This document shows positions 13,886 through 25,524 of a DNA stretch of 64,000 nt, piece by piece (the first letter of the stretch is position 1; each line of letters starts with the position of its first letter). The notes beneath the pieces are model-generated. The model made no database searches, was not told where the DNA came from, and saw only the letters and a list, made by a program, of their open reading frames with translations. Origin of the DNA: Aphelenchoides besseyi (lineage: Eukaryota > Nematoda > Chromadorea > Rhabditida > Aphelenchoididae); NCBI GenBank assembly GCA_024699855.1, contig JAMPIQ010000002.1, positions 12,152,001 through 12,216,000 on the forward strand, given 5' to 3'. The position numbers and the translations under genes were made by a program.

Positions 13886-15280
13886 CTAAACAGCTTCCGT
13901 AAGTATTCGCAACATAATCAAAGAACTAACCTGTTGTGGAATATCCAATTGAATTGCATATGAGGAGTGAGTGCCGTTTTCAGCAGAATCGAATGGAAAT
14001 TTGTTAGTGTTATCTGTGGTACGTTTGATCACCGTCAGGCCCAATTGTGCGCACTGCTCTTCCAACATTTGCTTCGAAACATTGGGACAATCGCTGAGTG
14101 TCAATGAATGCGATTTCATGCAATCTTCAGTTGCGGCAACCTCAAGCCATTCCTGTAACAATGTAAACATACTCACTCATCTACAACTTTTCACTCTTAC
14201 CTTAACGTACTCACAAACTGCTTGAGCTGTGACCGTACATCTGCCCATCACAAACGACGGAAACATTCGAAGTTTTGCGAAGGCCTGAAGACTCGTATCA
14301 CCGACTTGGAGGTTCTCGATGTGTGCATCTTCGGCGGAATCTTTAAACTGAATCGAAAGCCGTCGAACGCGATTATGTTCGAATAATAACAAGTGGTCGT
14401 CGGTTATAAGATCTGGAGCAACGTTATCGATAGCAAAAAACTGAAAAAACCGAGAAATTGAATAAAAACACTTGACAAGAAAGACTTACTTCCAACACTT
14501 CCAAACGATTGGAACATGCTTCGAGAAGATTTTTCAAACTGTCTGAACTTAATTTGCCCAAATCAACGTTTTTGATTGACAATTGAACGGGTCGAAACTC
14601 TTGACAATAACTCAGCTGTTCGCGAAGAAATTTAACGAACATATCGTTAAGAACACCATTTGGCATTGACTAAAAAGGACATTTCAAATATTTCAATTAA
14701 TCTTCAAAACTAACCTCAATCATCAGTCGCTGAATGTTGAGTTGTGCAAAACAGAAACTGAGAGACATGCCCGACTTGATTTCTTCTTTTGTCACCAACA
14801 ACTCATGGCATTTGAACTGTGTCTTTTCACCCATTGTGTAGTTGCACCAACTGAACTTGTAGGAGGAACATTCAGGTACGTATGTAATGCTAAGTCGACT
14901 AACCTAAAATACAAACATGCTTTCAAAGTTCGAATTCTGTAACTCACCGGCATGATCGGATTGGTACTCTGCAGATATCGTTTTGTAATTGAATTCCAAC
15001 TTGAACAAACGGCACGAGCATTCGCCAATCCCGGTTTGTCCAAATGTCTGAACATTTGAAGAACAATTTCGGTTGGAACATCGGCAAACGGAGAATCTGA
15101 GCTAGTCGATTGCTTTGCTGCATCGTCTTCGTCGTAGTTTGGAAAGTTAGTTGAAGCCGTCTTGAAGAACTTATTCGTAACGAACTTGTAAGCGTTGAAT
15201 AGAAAAAATGTTCGCGACTTCTTTCTCAGTTGATCGTCCACAACAACGTCAGGAGTTGGGTTAATCTTTTTGACTCCCAT
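13886..15280 (-). CDS. F-box protein with diverged repeat-like C-terminal region
   Basis: The N-terminal exon contains a clear F-box: PFADVPTEIVLQMFRHLDKPGLANARAVCSSWNSI, the motif that binds SKP1 in SCF ubiquitin ligases. After it, exons joined by introns of about 40-45 nt carry regularly spaced hydrophobic segments (FRPVQLSIKNVDLGKL, NRLEVLE, NRVRRLSIQFKD, SHSLTLSDCPNVSK). They suggest a degenerate leucine-rich or FTH/FBA-like substrate-binding fold, as in the expanded nematode F-box families. The protein ends TEAV stop at 13886. The start is the ATG at 15278-15280. An acceptor catttcag lies only 12 nt upstream of it, so a 5' UTR intron or spliced leader is likely. Target unknown. Confidence 0.75.
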
Positions 15281-16846
15281 GGCGCGGAATGTCTGAAATG
15301 AGGATGAACGAGTGATTGGCGAATGATATTCACGTGAAAAAGAACACAAAATCCCGCAAAATGCACGGTGTTTGCGACGTGTAATTCAACCGGATGACAC
15401 ATACAGTCGTGTTCTTTAATAAACGAACAGGTTTAGACATGTTGTTTTTTTTAGGTGAAAACAACTTTTCCAATGGGTATAGAAAAACGTTTTTAGATGT
15501 TTCAAATCCTAAGATTTTCTAAATGAAACGAAGAGATGACTTGTGAACTGATCGAACTGACAATCAAAACTCGTCTAACTGATTTACAAAAACAACTTGA
15601 AATTTCAATATTCACGTGCAACAAAAAACTCAGAACGTTTAATAAGAACGACCATCACGTATAAGATCTTGCTCATTTGATTTGAGGAAAATGGGTTGTC
15701 AAATACGAGCGGGTTATTGATAAGGCGGGTCGATATTGCGTTTTGATCAATGCACTAGCATTTTCTGCACGAATCTTTGGATAAAAAGAACGAGAAAGTC
15801 CGCCTTCTCTCTTGCCGTTGCATTCGATCAGAGAACGGTTGAAACGAGAAGACTGCAGCTCCACTTCAGCGTTAGTGGTCAAGCACTAAAAAGGAAAGGA
15901 CTGCGCATTAAATATAGCATGTAGGAGACATTACGACGCAGCGCTTGATCGAAGGGCCATCCCCTGCAAAGTACTCTCTGGTCGTGAATAGCACATATGA
16001 TCGCTTTGTGAGAGGACCTTTCATCGAAACTCGGCTGTCGCTCTCTTATCGCTGTAATGTCTTTCGATGCACGTGATAAACATGTGAGACACTCACTCTT
16101 ATTTTGAACCGCCAACCAATAAAGATCAGTCGCCGATCTGATGAGTTTGCTTTTGTTCTGACGATCACATATCTCCTGAGCGACATCACTGCAACCAAAC
16201 GACTATCATTGGGCAGAGACGAGGATTCGATTAAACCAAAGAGCTGAACCGATGATTGTCTTCTCATTTGAATCGCGTAAGGTTTCATTCTTGTTTGAGT
16301 GATTTTTGATGATCAAAACATTCGTTTAATCTTGACTGATAAGACTACTTCAAACTTTATCACTGCAACAGTCGTCTTTTGATCATTATAAGTCTCTCGT
16401 TTTTATACCAACACTTTCCAGCACAATCTAGAAAATGAGAAGACGACTTTTAAAACTTCATGTCTTCAGCAATTGGTTTCGTCAATCAAATTCGTTTAAG
16501 GACGAACTGTATCCCATGGTTTGATTGGAAGATTCTCTTCAAAGTATTTTCGTTGGCCAAAAAACTTGCAGACGTCAAATTTCGTGGTGATCAAAAAACA
16601 AAGTCTGCGATGTTAGCAATTCACGAGCAACATTTCCGATCACATTTTTTAAAAAACCAACAATCTCTGTTGCTTGACTAATGATCACAATCCGTAAATT
16701 TTCGTGAACTAATCGATTTTTATTGTTCAACATAAATGCGATAGTGAGATCAGAGATTAATTCACGCGTTAAGAAACACGCGGACACTACGCGAAATAAC
16801 GAAAATGAAATGGCAGTTCATAATTTGAATATTATTACTTGGTTCG
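15281..16846. other. Intergenic region between F-box and DSL-type genes
   Basis: About 1.6 kb. Small frames on both strands (for example around 16460-16680 plus, 16046-16288 minus) show no recognisable domains and no consistent splicing. CACGTG boxes lie near 15340, 15613 and 16071. No confident gene seen. Confidence 0.35.
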
Positions 16847-18537
16847 TTAGACCACTTGTTCTATTCGTCGTCGTTGTCTTGGAGATTTTTCTTGATAGTA
16901 GAAATCTGAAGGGTATTGGTTGGACAGTGATTCTGCTGATGAGATAGAAATCGCGCGTCGACGTCTCTCCGGACTTAATGGAATTGACGGACCGCGTTCT
17001 TTTCGTCGTAGAGATCGATTGTAAGCTTCGGTGTAGGGTGCTGGAACCGGAGAGTTTGATTGTTGAATTGTGGATGTCGGTTGAACGACAGAGGGCGGAT
17101 AGGAAGATTGTTTGCTCGATTTGCTCTCTGATGCCTTTCTTAAACATGGGAATACGAGATCATTTGATTGCTTGCTTCTTACCGTTTGTAGTACAGTAAT
17201 CCGAATAAACAGCATAAGATTATGGCCAAAAACAGAATGGCTAACACTATGAATCCGATCATGAGCCAAAAGTAAAGCACACGCCATTTCTAGAATGTTT
17301 TTCATTTTTTAGTGTCTTGTACAGTTTTGTGTTAAACGTAAGTTGGCAGTTAAAGCAATGATACATGATAAACATTTAAGTCAGCTACAGAACTATACTA
17401 TACTCTACCTTTTGAATACTGACATCATTTTGTGAGGTCTGTAGCTGCTCTTCACATGTCACTGCAATTAAAATTAATCATCTCTCAGTCGAGTGTAAGA
17501 GGAGAACGACGAAAATAGATCAAAATGTTTTATTTTAAATTTCTCGTTTGCTTCCTTCTTTGAAAGCAATCTTACTTGTTATTTGTGTGTTCAATTGTGT
17601 TTAAACTTACGAGGTCGTGTATGATTTGCTCCGTGACGATAGCAAGTGTCTGAAAGTGTTGACATTAAACAACATTGAAAAAACGATATACTCTGATCGT
17701 AATCCGGATCTTTGCAACACGTTTTAGTTCCGTTAACTGGATTGCAATCGTAACATTCGACTGCAGTGATCGGTTTCGGACACTGAACGTTGCACGAGAA
17801 GCCGTAATATGAGTCTATGGCACATTGTTTCTGGTATTTCATGTTGATGTACCTTCAAGAGTTTCGATTCGGACTTTTCTGTCGACTAGTGACAAACCAG
17901 CTTTGACGTTGGTCAAACGTCGTATTGATAAACTGCAGACCAGGCGTAGACCAGTTGTAAGATTGAATAACGAAAAGATCTTGAGTGATTTCGTTTTGTG
18001 TGCCATTGGAGAAGAATTTGAGTCCCGCAATGGCAATTGCATGAATAAAATCCTGCAATAAGTTTAAAAGAACTGGTTCGTTAGTCATTGAATGTTTTGA
18101 ATTGTGTGGATAAATTTAAACTTACCAGAGGGTTTTGTAAAGTGAAATAAACAGCCGGAAACGAATGCTGTTGTGGACCGTCGGTGAACAACTGAACGGT
18201 TCTGGTCGACCGATTCAACTGAGTTAATCTAAAGAAATAAAAGTGTTTCACTTCAGAATCATTACAAAGGATTTCCGTAGATTAGTTTAACGTCCAGAGT
18301 TAAGTTCGCGCCGGACGTGCCGGAGAATAAACCGTCCACAGCCATTTGTATTTCACTTATCGCAATAAACGTATCGGCGTATTCAATTTCTGCCTGAATA
18401 CAAAAACATGAAAACGTTTTTGTCTATCTAATAGATTGCTAACAACAAAGTTGTTGATTGAACAGAAAAGCTCTTACCTGTGAGCCACATATTGAAAATG
18501 CGATCAGAACAACGAACGACCAAGAGTCTCTAGCCAT
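16847..18537 (-). CDS. DSL-type (Delta/Serrate/LAG-2) single-pass membrane protein without EGF repeats
   Basis: The ATG exon encodes a signal peptide (SWSFVVLIAFSICGSQ). Next comes a beta-rich region (ADTFIAISEIQMAVDGLF, NLTLDVKLIYGN, RTVQLFTDGP) in the position of the MNNL-like N-terminus of Notch ligands. A Cys-rich module follows: C-AIDS-YYG-FS-C-NVQ-C-P, then VECYDC, NGTKTC and NTC. This spacing fits a DSL domain (C..YYG..C...C...C..G..C). The exon junction 3' of SRQKKQC uses a 44-nt intron. Instead of EGF repeats there is a short linker (TCEEQLQTSQND) and then a strong transmembrane helix (WLMIGFIVLAILFLAIILCC). The basic, Ser/Pro-rich cytoplasmic tail of about 85 residues ends RRRIEQVV stop. 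It may be a diverged Notch ligand or co-ligand. A decoy or an unrelated Cys-rich receptor cannot be excluded. Confidence 0.68.
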
Positions 18538-18937
18538 GAATTACGAGCAAATTAATGAGCTATGTGATCAAGAGCAACTAAACAGGTTGTATTTCCTCGT
18601 CCATTGCGCTTTCATGGTGATTCTAATCAAACCACACCAACGACACGCTGATAACGGACGTTTATGTGAAGACGCCAAAACGAGGGCGAGAATGTCGTCC
18701 AAAACGCGAGTTTTATATTTGTTTGCATTTGAATTTGTGTGCAGTCACTTGAAGAATGCGAGGAACTTAGCGCAAATGCAACTTTGCGTGTACAACATCG
18801 CACCCTCAGCAATGACTTCGGACGTGTTGCTCATCCGGGTATCCGCTCATTGCATTTTCAATTGATATTTTTTTGAATAAATTTATAGATCTTCCGGATT
18901 TATACACATTCATCAGTTAGTTCACAATTAACAACAA
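18538..18937. other. Short intergenic region
   Basis: About 400 bases between the start of the DSL-type gene and the 3' end of the PAN/TSR gene, both minus strand. It should hold the DSL-type promoter and the PAN gene 3' UTR; the minus-strand sequence near 18886 includes AATTTATTC-like A/T tracts. A plus-strand frame across the DSL first exon is a shadow. Confidence 0.3.
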
Positions 18938-21594
18938 TTAATGACGATTGCAAGTCGTTTTGCACCATTGAAGTTGTTTTACGGCCAAATTCTGAATGAT
19001 CCCAATGTTACATTCACCGAAGATCGGACAACAGACGTCGGCCGGACATTTGCGCTTTCGCAACGCGTCGATTACTTGTCCTAAAACCAATCCGTTTACA
19101 GAGATGATTATACAATTCTCTAACCCATATTCGGTTCTTGCACGTTTGTATTCACGCACGGCCGAACATCACGACCACAAACAGTTTGTTTGGCACACAG
19201 TTTCTGTCGATATTGCAGTTGTTCAGTTCCGTTCTTACAAGAAGACCATTCCGTCCAAGAACCCAGTAGTTTTTCCATTGAATGACCGTTTGGCAAACGC
19301 TCAACGAAATCTTTCTTCTTTGAAGTGATGGAGTTGCGCGAAGAGATTGGACTGGCGAATCGACGGTTTGCTGCACTACTCTGATTGCAACTCGTCTCGA
19401 AATAGTCAACAAGATCCGAATTCTCACTGGTGAACAGATCCGGTTGAGTGGTACGATCTTCGGTGTTTAGAATACAGTTGAGTTGTGGCTCCTAATGAGC
19501 TTTAGCCGATATAATGTTATTCACATACCTCAAAGTAATACATTCCGCTTGCACAACGAAAACCGTAGAGTTGTCGACTATTCAAGCAATTATCAAAGCA
19601 ATGCTGCAGTGAAGGAGCATCGACGACTGTTTCTGCGAATCCAACCAAAATCATCTGTGGAAAGCGATTATAAACAGAAGACGGACATTCACTAAACAAC
19701 TTGATTGTTTCAATCATACATAATACTCTCTACCCCGCTAGTCGTTCATCCACACAAACTTTCTCGTAGTAATCCGTCTCATGTCGTTGTTTCAATTGAC
19801 CGTTTCCAAGTGGAACGGCAGTTTCTTTCGATAGAATACAAATACCATCGTTGTTGAATTCGAACGAGTTGCATTTAATCGACGAGCCATTATCCTGCAA
19901 ATTAAATTGTTCAATTGAATTCGACAACATTCTTTTTACCTTGACAGCAAAATTTGTTGAACAAAAATCGATGCACTCGTTCAATGTCACTCCTTCTAAA
20001 CGCATGTCATCGTGATTATGAAGTTCGAAATCGGAGGTCTTCAGGAAACGTGGAATCTGCCCACTCTCACATGAAGCGGTGTTTTTTTGGTCGGAACTTT
20101 GAAATTGATTTATTGAAAGTGCGGTTGTTGCACTGAATTCCGGTGCTATAGTCGAGAGAACGTCGTTTTCTGGAGTGAGTTCGGAAACAGAGCTTACAGC
20201 TAAATGTACTTGTTACGAATAAAGAAGGGAGTGATCGAACCAGTTTCTTGAAATGAACTCGGCTCTACGGCAATTTGCTTTCGCGTTGTTGTTTCAACTG
20301 CCGGTGGTAGTATCGGTTCGAAGGTTGTTGGGATCGGCGGAAGAGGAGGTTGAATAAAAGAAGGTGGAGTAGCAGGTATTGCGTCATTGAAAGTTGGTTT
20401 GCATGTTACTGCGGAAGTTGGTTCGAAATAATCACGAGTTTGGAAACGTAAAAGCCTAAAGATACCGAATCAGTACTATTGCACTTATCGTAAAAAGTTT
20501 ACCGTGCTGGCGATTGATCGCCAACATGAGCGAAAAGATCACAAACCTGCAATTGTTTAGTGGCTATTGCACTGATTGCTTGAACTTTACTTGATTAACA
20601 TTATCGTAAACGAACGAACGACAACTGTAAACTCCAATCTGTGATTGTAGACATTGGTTTTTACATTGAACTAATGAGATGCTTGATCTTCGTTCATAAG
20701 GTTGAGCATTAACGATTATGCTGTTAGCATAACGTCGAAAACATGGATCACCTAAACTTTACATGAAAGATTGCTACAGAATTAAAAAACGAACTTAAAT
20801 CGGGAATTCCTGTGACCACTTGCTTGTCGATGTCTGTGGGTAACGCGACTCCGTCAGCCGGATCACGATTAAGTTGTGAAGAAGCATACGAATGTGATGG
20901 AGAATCGATACTCTGAGCTGTTCCATAACTATGACTGGGTTTGTCACGAGACTAATTTTCTTTTACTTCTAAACAATTCAAATACACTTACAACTTCTGA
21001 TGCCTGATATCGATTTCTACGTCCGGTTGAGCGCGGAGCACCGTAACCATTAGCTGATTCCTCGTCGCTTGTTACCTACAAAACAGTTGGGTTATTCACT
21101 ATCTTACTTTGTTCTTTACGTCGTCGTGCAATACACTCAATCTTGGGGTTGTTCTAAAATTTGTCAGTTAATTCAATCAATTAAATTAACTCACAGATCG
21201 GGTTGTCCAAACGTGGGATACAAACGACGTCTTTCGCTTGTGGCTTCTACACTTATACTTAGAAACAAAAGTAACTGGAATTTTGCAGAAAACACGCCGC
21301 TTCTCTTGTAGTTATTCTCTATTAACATAGCTTTTAGTGTTCGAATATGCTATACAACATTCTCCAATGTCAATAGATAGAACTTGTAAAATCACGCGAA
21401 ATGACGTACCTGCTGCAACAGGTAGAAGTAGAATCCTGAGTTGTTGTTAATGAATATTGAGCAATTCTACGGGCATTTTGTGTTTTTTCGTCATCAAATG
21501 AGTGGTCGAATCGCGAGGCGGAAATCGGGTCATCTGTTGAAGACGCCGAAACCAATTCAAAACAGTCATGTCGATGGATGCGATCGTTCGCGCG
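18938..21594 (-). CDS. Secreted/cuticle-type protein with three PAN (Apple) modules and a thrombospondin-1-like repeat; 5' end unresolved
   Basis: Many exons join in phase. After a Ser/Arg-rich N-terminal part (RRRLYPTFGQPD, GYGAPRSTGRRNRYQASE), PAN module 1 reads CFRRYANSI...LVQCKNQC...CRSFVYD...VCDLF. A Pro/Thr-rich linker follows (around 20280-20400). PAN 2 has CESGQIPRF...LNECIDFC...CNSFEFN...CIL, and PAN 3 has CPSSVYNRF...LQHCFDNC...CASGMYYFE...NCIL. Near the end, WTEWSSCKNGTEQ...QYRQKLC...C resembles a TSP type 1 repeat. A short Cys-rich end follows (CPADVCCPIFGECN) and the stop is at 18938. PAN modules bind protein or sugar and are typical of nematode apical matrix proteins. The first exon (signal peptide) is not identified; 21594 marks only the outer limit of the in-frame exon. 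The TSR lacks the Cxx(S/T)C site used by POFUT2. Confidence 0.65.
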
Positions 21595-21952
21595 TCTTAA
21601 TTTTGTACTTTGACGAAGAGACGGCGATTTCGTTCATCCGCTGCGAACTCTAATGGGCGGCTGTGAGGTTAGTGTTGTTTTTGCGATTTCCGTAGCGATG
21701 TGACTGTCGATTGACGGGTCGGAAATGTAGTGGATGAGCGGGATTAAGAAGAGGGCGCGTTTTCACTTAAATTTTCGCTCTCATTTAAGTTAATCTTCGA
21801 GTAAAATACCGATCTTTACGTTTGACCTGTTTTCGATCTTCAGAATAACTTGGAATATCATGCTAAATATTTTACTTACAAACAGGTATTATTGAATTCA
21901 ACAATCTTATAAATATTTGCATGTGAGTATTTGTACGGTATGATGTGAATGA

Positions 21953-23634
21953 TTAGAATACGTTCAAACAACCAGTGTCTACACTGTAGAAACCAAAGCC
22001 AACGAACAAGAGAACGATCGACAACTAAAAACATTTGGCTAGGAGATGAACGTTTACTCGGAAATACCGTGAAAAGAGTTTGTTGGTTTATGGCAATCAG
22101 ATTTCCAATTCTCATTCGTCCTCTTGCATCGCTCAGACGAAGCATAAAACTCAACAACCGGATCTAAAGTTAAACCTTAAGAAGCATGTCATACATGAAT
22201 TGCAGCTTACAGAGTTTTGATTTGTGACGTAAATTTGTTCGAAATCACTAACTTTTTGAGAGGCTTCTCGAAACCGAACCAACTGATAACTTGCGCGATT
22301 ATTGTTGTCGATGGGAATTACCTACCTGTTCATTCAAATATGTGGCAGAAATCAAAAATGCACACAAAATGAAGATAGAAAAGCCATAAAAGAAGCAAAA
22401 ACATGCCGCTCCCGTTTCCCATCTCTCAATCATTAATTGCGTGTAATGTCGAAGCATAACAACTGTTCCTGCAATCCCAATCAAAAGATATCCGAAAATC
22501 TGGAACGTAAAGTGATCGTTTAAGGTAGTTGCGCTTTGTTCAATAGACTGCAAAATCGTTGTAAGATCGCAAGATGTGAAAGAATTGACCTGATATCGGA
22601 AAATCAAATGATCGAGACCATCGTTAGCTGGATATTTGCTGATGTCTTTGAGTAGGCGGTTGGCTTCGTAGCCGGTACTTGTGGATAAGACGACAAAGAT
22701 TGTCATTCCACCGACCATTGTTACAATAGAAACGATGCTGACATAATGGAAAAGAACGTCACAGAAAAATCCTAAAAAAATTTCTGATTATTTCATTGAT
22801 TAGCCGTCAATTACCACACGAAAAGATGGTCATGCTTGGCCAATTTTTGGCGTTTCTTATTTCGAAAATATCATTTGATTTTTGATAGAATACAATAAAA
22901 ACAACCGGAGACAAGATGCTGAACATAATTAGTCCAATACACAAATATCTGAAACGATTTAAAGATTGATATTTGAGTTAAAAACAACTATTAACTTTAT
23001 TATTCCTTTCTTTCGTTCTATGAACTCGGAGCTTATGCTGTAGCTGAATAACGCTTCAGTTACGACGTTTTGTCGTACTAAATGGAGTCTGATGTTCATC
23101 CACAACGAGAACAAGAGCACAAGACCGTAGAGATAAAAGCACGTTGCCGTCCATTGATATTCAGTGATGTTTGTTGAATTGAAATCAACAACAATCAAAA
23201 CAAGGAACGCGCTTTGAACTAAAATAAAGATAAACAGAAATAATCGAATCTTTGATTACTGAGAATAACTGCAATGTTATAAATTGCAACTAATGACACT
23301 GCACATTTTGACCATCTTCTTGCTTCCATCCAAGAAACACCAAAGATAGCGAGAAACAAAAGTACACAGTGAAATACACGATAACTGTCAGTTGTATTGT
23401 TTCTCTTCTGAGCCTGAAATCGAATCATCATCTTCATAACAACGTTAAATGTACCTGTTTTGTGAACATCACTTTGCTTAAGATCTTGTAGAACTTGCCC
23501 ATCATAAGAGAAAATCGGTTCGTTGAGTAGACCGAATTTGCGGGTTCGTTGGGTTGATCGGTTAACGAAACCGATCTTTTTGGTATCTGCAACATTGTAA
23601 TTGACAAGCGGTTGAGACGAGGATTCCGAGGCAT
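21953..23634 (-). CDS. Gustatory-receptor-like (7tm_7-type) multi-pass chemoreceptor
   Basis: Exons joined by introns of about 45-60 nt encode at least six hydrophobic helices: VFHCVLLFLAIFGVSW, ATCFYLYGLVLLFSLW, YLCIGLIMFSILSPVVFIVFY, SIVTMVGGMTIFVVLS, TFQIFGYLLIGIAGTVVML, CFFYGFSIFILCAFLIS. A last helix is LSIVLLFVGFGFYS. The segment SIEQSATTLNDHFTFQIFGYLL resembles the pre-TM5 region of insect Gr and nematode GUR proteins. The final exon (NQQTLFTLSIVLLF) also fits that family. The basic N-terminus and lack of a signal peptide fit the inverted topology known for this family. The start is set at the Met of MPRNPRLNR. A further coding-like exon around 23870-24045 (MSIQQIQTYLVSEK) may extend it. 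Ligand unknown. Confidence 0.5.
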
Positions 23635-23869
23635 AGTACGTTTAGCCACGGTTTGATTTCTGAAATTTCGAAGTGACTTTCTGGCGAATAAACGGATGTA
23701 TGCATGAATTAATCTCGCCGGTCTTAGGAGTCAGTTTAAGAAGAAATTTTTGGTCCAGTGTCATATGGAAGTAAGAGATGAATACGAATAAAGCGGTTTA
23801 TATTCTTAAAAACATTTCTTTAGGTACCAGATGGTTATCATAAACAATAAGTCATACCCACCAACAGAA

Positions 23870-24045
23870 GATTGATTACTGTAAACTTTTAACAAGTTTG
23901 TGAACGTTGCATTCAAAGATCGAATTGATTGTTTTGCTGTATTAGAATATCTAAGTCTTTTTAATTGTTTGAGACAAAAGCATTTCAAATAAGACGCATA
24001 AACTTTCTCACTAACAAGATAAGTTTGAATCTGCTGGATCGACAT
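23870..24045 (-). CDS. Possible upstream exon of the gustatory-receptor-like gene
   Basis: An ATG frame (MSIQQIQTYLVSEKVYASYLK, RLRYSNTAKQSIRSLN) ends at a plausible donor gtgggtatg near 23861-23869. It could be the 5' exon of the minus-strand receptor gene. The join to the next exon (acceptor ttcag near 23660) would imply a 200-nt intron, long for this genome. No domain is recognised. Confidence 0.25.
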
Positions 24046-25524
24046 ATTTCTCTTTAAGATGATGGGCCTTCTAACGATATTAGTTGCCACTTGATTTGCT
24101 TGGTAATGTAATTAAAAAGGCGAACGATTTAACAGAAATTAAAGCCTGCAAGCCGCAGAAAGCTATTGAACCGCCTGGAAGTAAAATGAAGAAAACGACA
24201 GTGAACAAAAAGTTTTGATTTGCACTCGTTTGGAACACCGATTCTTCTTGCTTCGTCTTTTATGTTTTCTGTGCTTGTTTTGTCGATGGTCATCTTTTTA
24301 CATGACTATCTGTCTGATTTCAGTTGAATCGGTTAATTGTTGTTTTCGCAAAATAAGAAGACAAGTTTCTTTTAGCAAAACGGCTTCATAATTTTCATCC
24401 TAATCGAAGTGCTCGCTACCATGAATTTCAATTATGTGATCATTGCTTATTGTGATTATAAGATGCAAAAGAAGGTGAAAATCGCAACATTCTGCAATCG
24501 AAAACTTCAGAACACTCGACTCTGGCAAACTGAACTTCAACAATAATCGTTTGAAGAAGAAGATCAACTCGTTTTTGTTTTAAAGTTTATAGAACATACG
24601 AAAAAATCCAATTGTAAAAAAGACTTCTTGAGAATAGAGAATTTATTTATACAACAATTAAAAACAAACAAAGAAGCGAACATTTAGTGGCTGCTGGTTG
24701 GTCGTTGGCATCTGAGCTCTTATCTTGGGAGCATTGTGTACGAGGCAAGTTATGTGAGCAAAAGCTCAGTTGAGAAGCTTGTCGTCCAGCGTTGAAAGCC
24801 TGAACTTCTAAAATGAAAGTAAGATTAATAAATTGATTTCAACTTACTATTTGTTTCCTCAATAAGGAGTTTTGCTTTCGGGCCTGCTCAAGGATGTCCG
24901 TTTGTTGCATTTGGGCTTCTAGATGGGGTTCGATCTCTTCGACCACACTTCGGAGTGCGTGGTACTCCGATTGTAGTCGTTGACGGCGAGTTGCAAAACA
25001 CTAGCAATTTGGGTTGTAAATTGGAAAGTTTCGATCAGTGACTGTCAACTGAACACATACCCGATGGTGTTTCTAATCACCGTTGTATCCTGCAGCTGAT
25101 TTCAACTTTTTCAAATCATCGTCTTAAAACTTCATGGCGTCGGTCAAGGAATTCTTGATTTGTGCCGCTTGAACACATTCAAGCATTCTTGACTATTTGA
25201 CTATAAACTACATTCAATAACATTGCGTTAGTTTAATTGACATTCATCATCGATTTTTCTACAAAAACTTCTTTTTCATTTATCCATCGACGATTTTATA
25301 GCTGTCGATCAAAACCAATGTGTTAGCAATAGAAACGATCAGTTACTTGGAATTGCAGTTTGCAAACACATGAGTAAACTCTAGAAGAGCGTTTATATTG
25401 ACAGCACATTTGATTCGCGATGAGCAATTGACATTCAGGTGCTCTCCAATTTGCAAAATATTACACGTTGTTTTAATGTCGATTTCAATCTGAACAGATC
25501 ACTCGAAAAATCTTTGCGATCCCT
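24046..25524. other. Mostly noncoding interval
   Basis: About 1.5 kb, A/T-rich, between the receptor-like gene and the VPS39/TGFBRAP1-like gene. The only coding-like stretch is the coiled-coil fragment listed separately (24766-25000). The remainder should include the promoter of the downstream plus-strand gene. Confidence 0.35.
24766..25000 (-). pseudogene. Coiled-coil coding fragment (small gene or gene remnant)
   Basis: An exon at about 24848-25000 reads as a strong coiled coil (RRQRLQSEYHALRSVVEEI, HLEAQMQQTDILEQARKQNS, LLRKQI). It is bounded by a proper acceptor (attgctag) and donor (gtaagttg). With phase kept, the next exon gives KFRLSTLDDKLLN then a stop at 24766. An alternative frame of that exon stays open much longer. 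Upstream, an exon reading LQDTTVIRNTIG looks related but joins out of phase. The mixed signals suggest either a small coiled-coil gene whose structure I have not solved or a decaying one. No family recognised. Confidence 0.3.

Noticed and set aside
16071..16076. CACGTG boxes as possible lysosomal CLEAR elements (also near 4573, 9507, 15340)
   Set aside because: Six-base motifs occur by chance at this frequency and none lies in a clear position upstream of the V-ATPase or GATOR1 gene.
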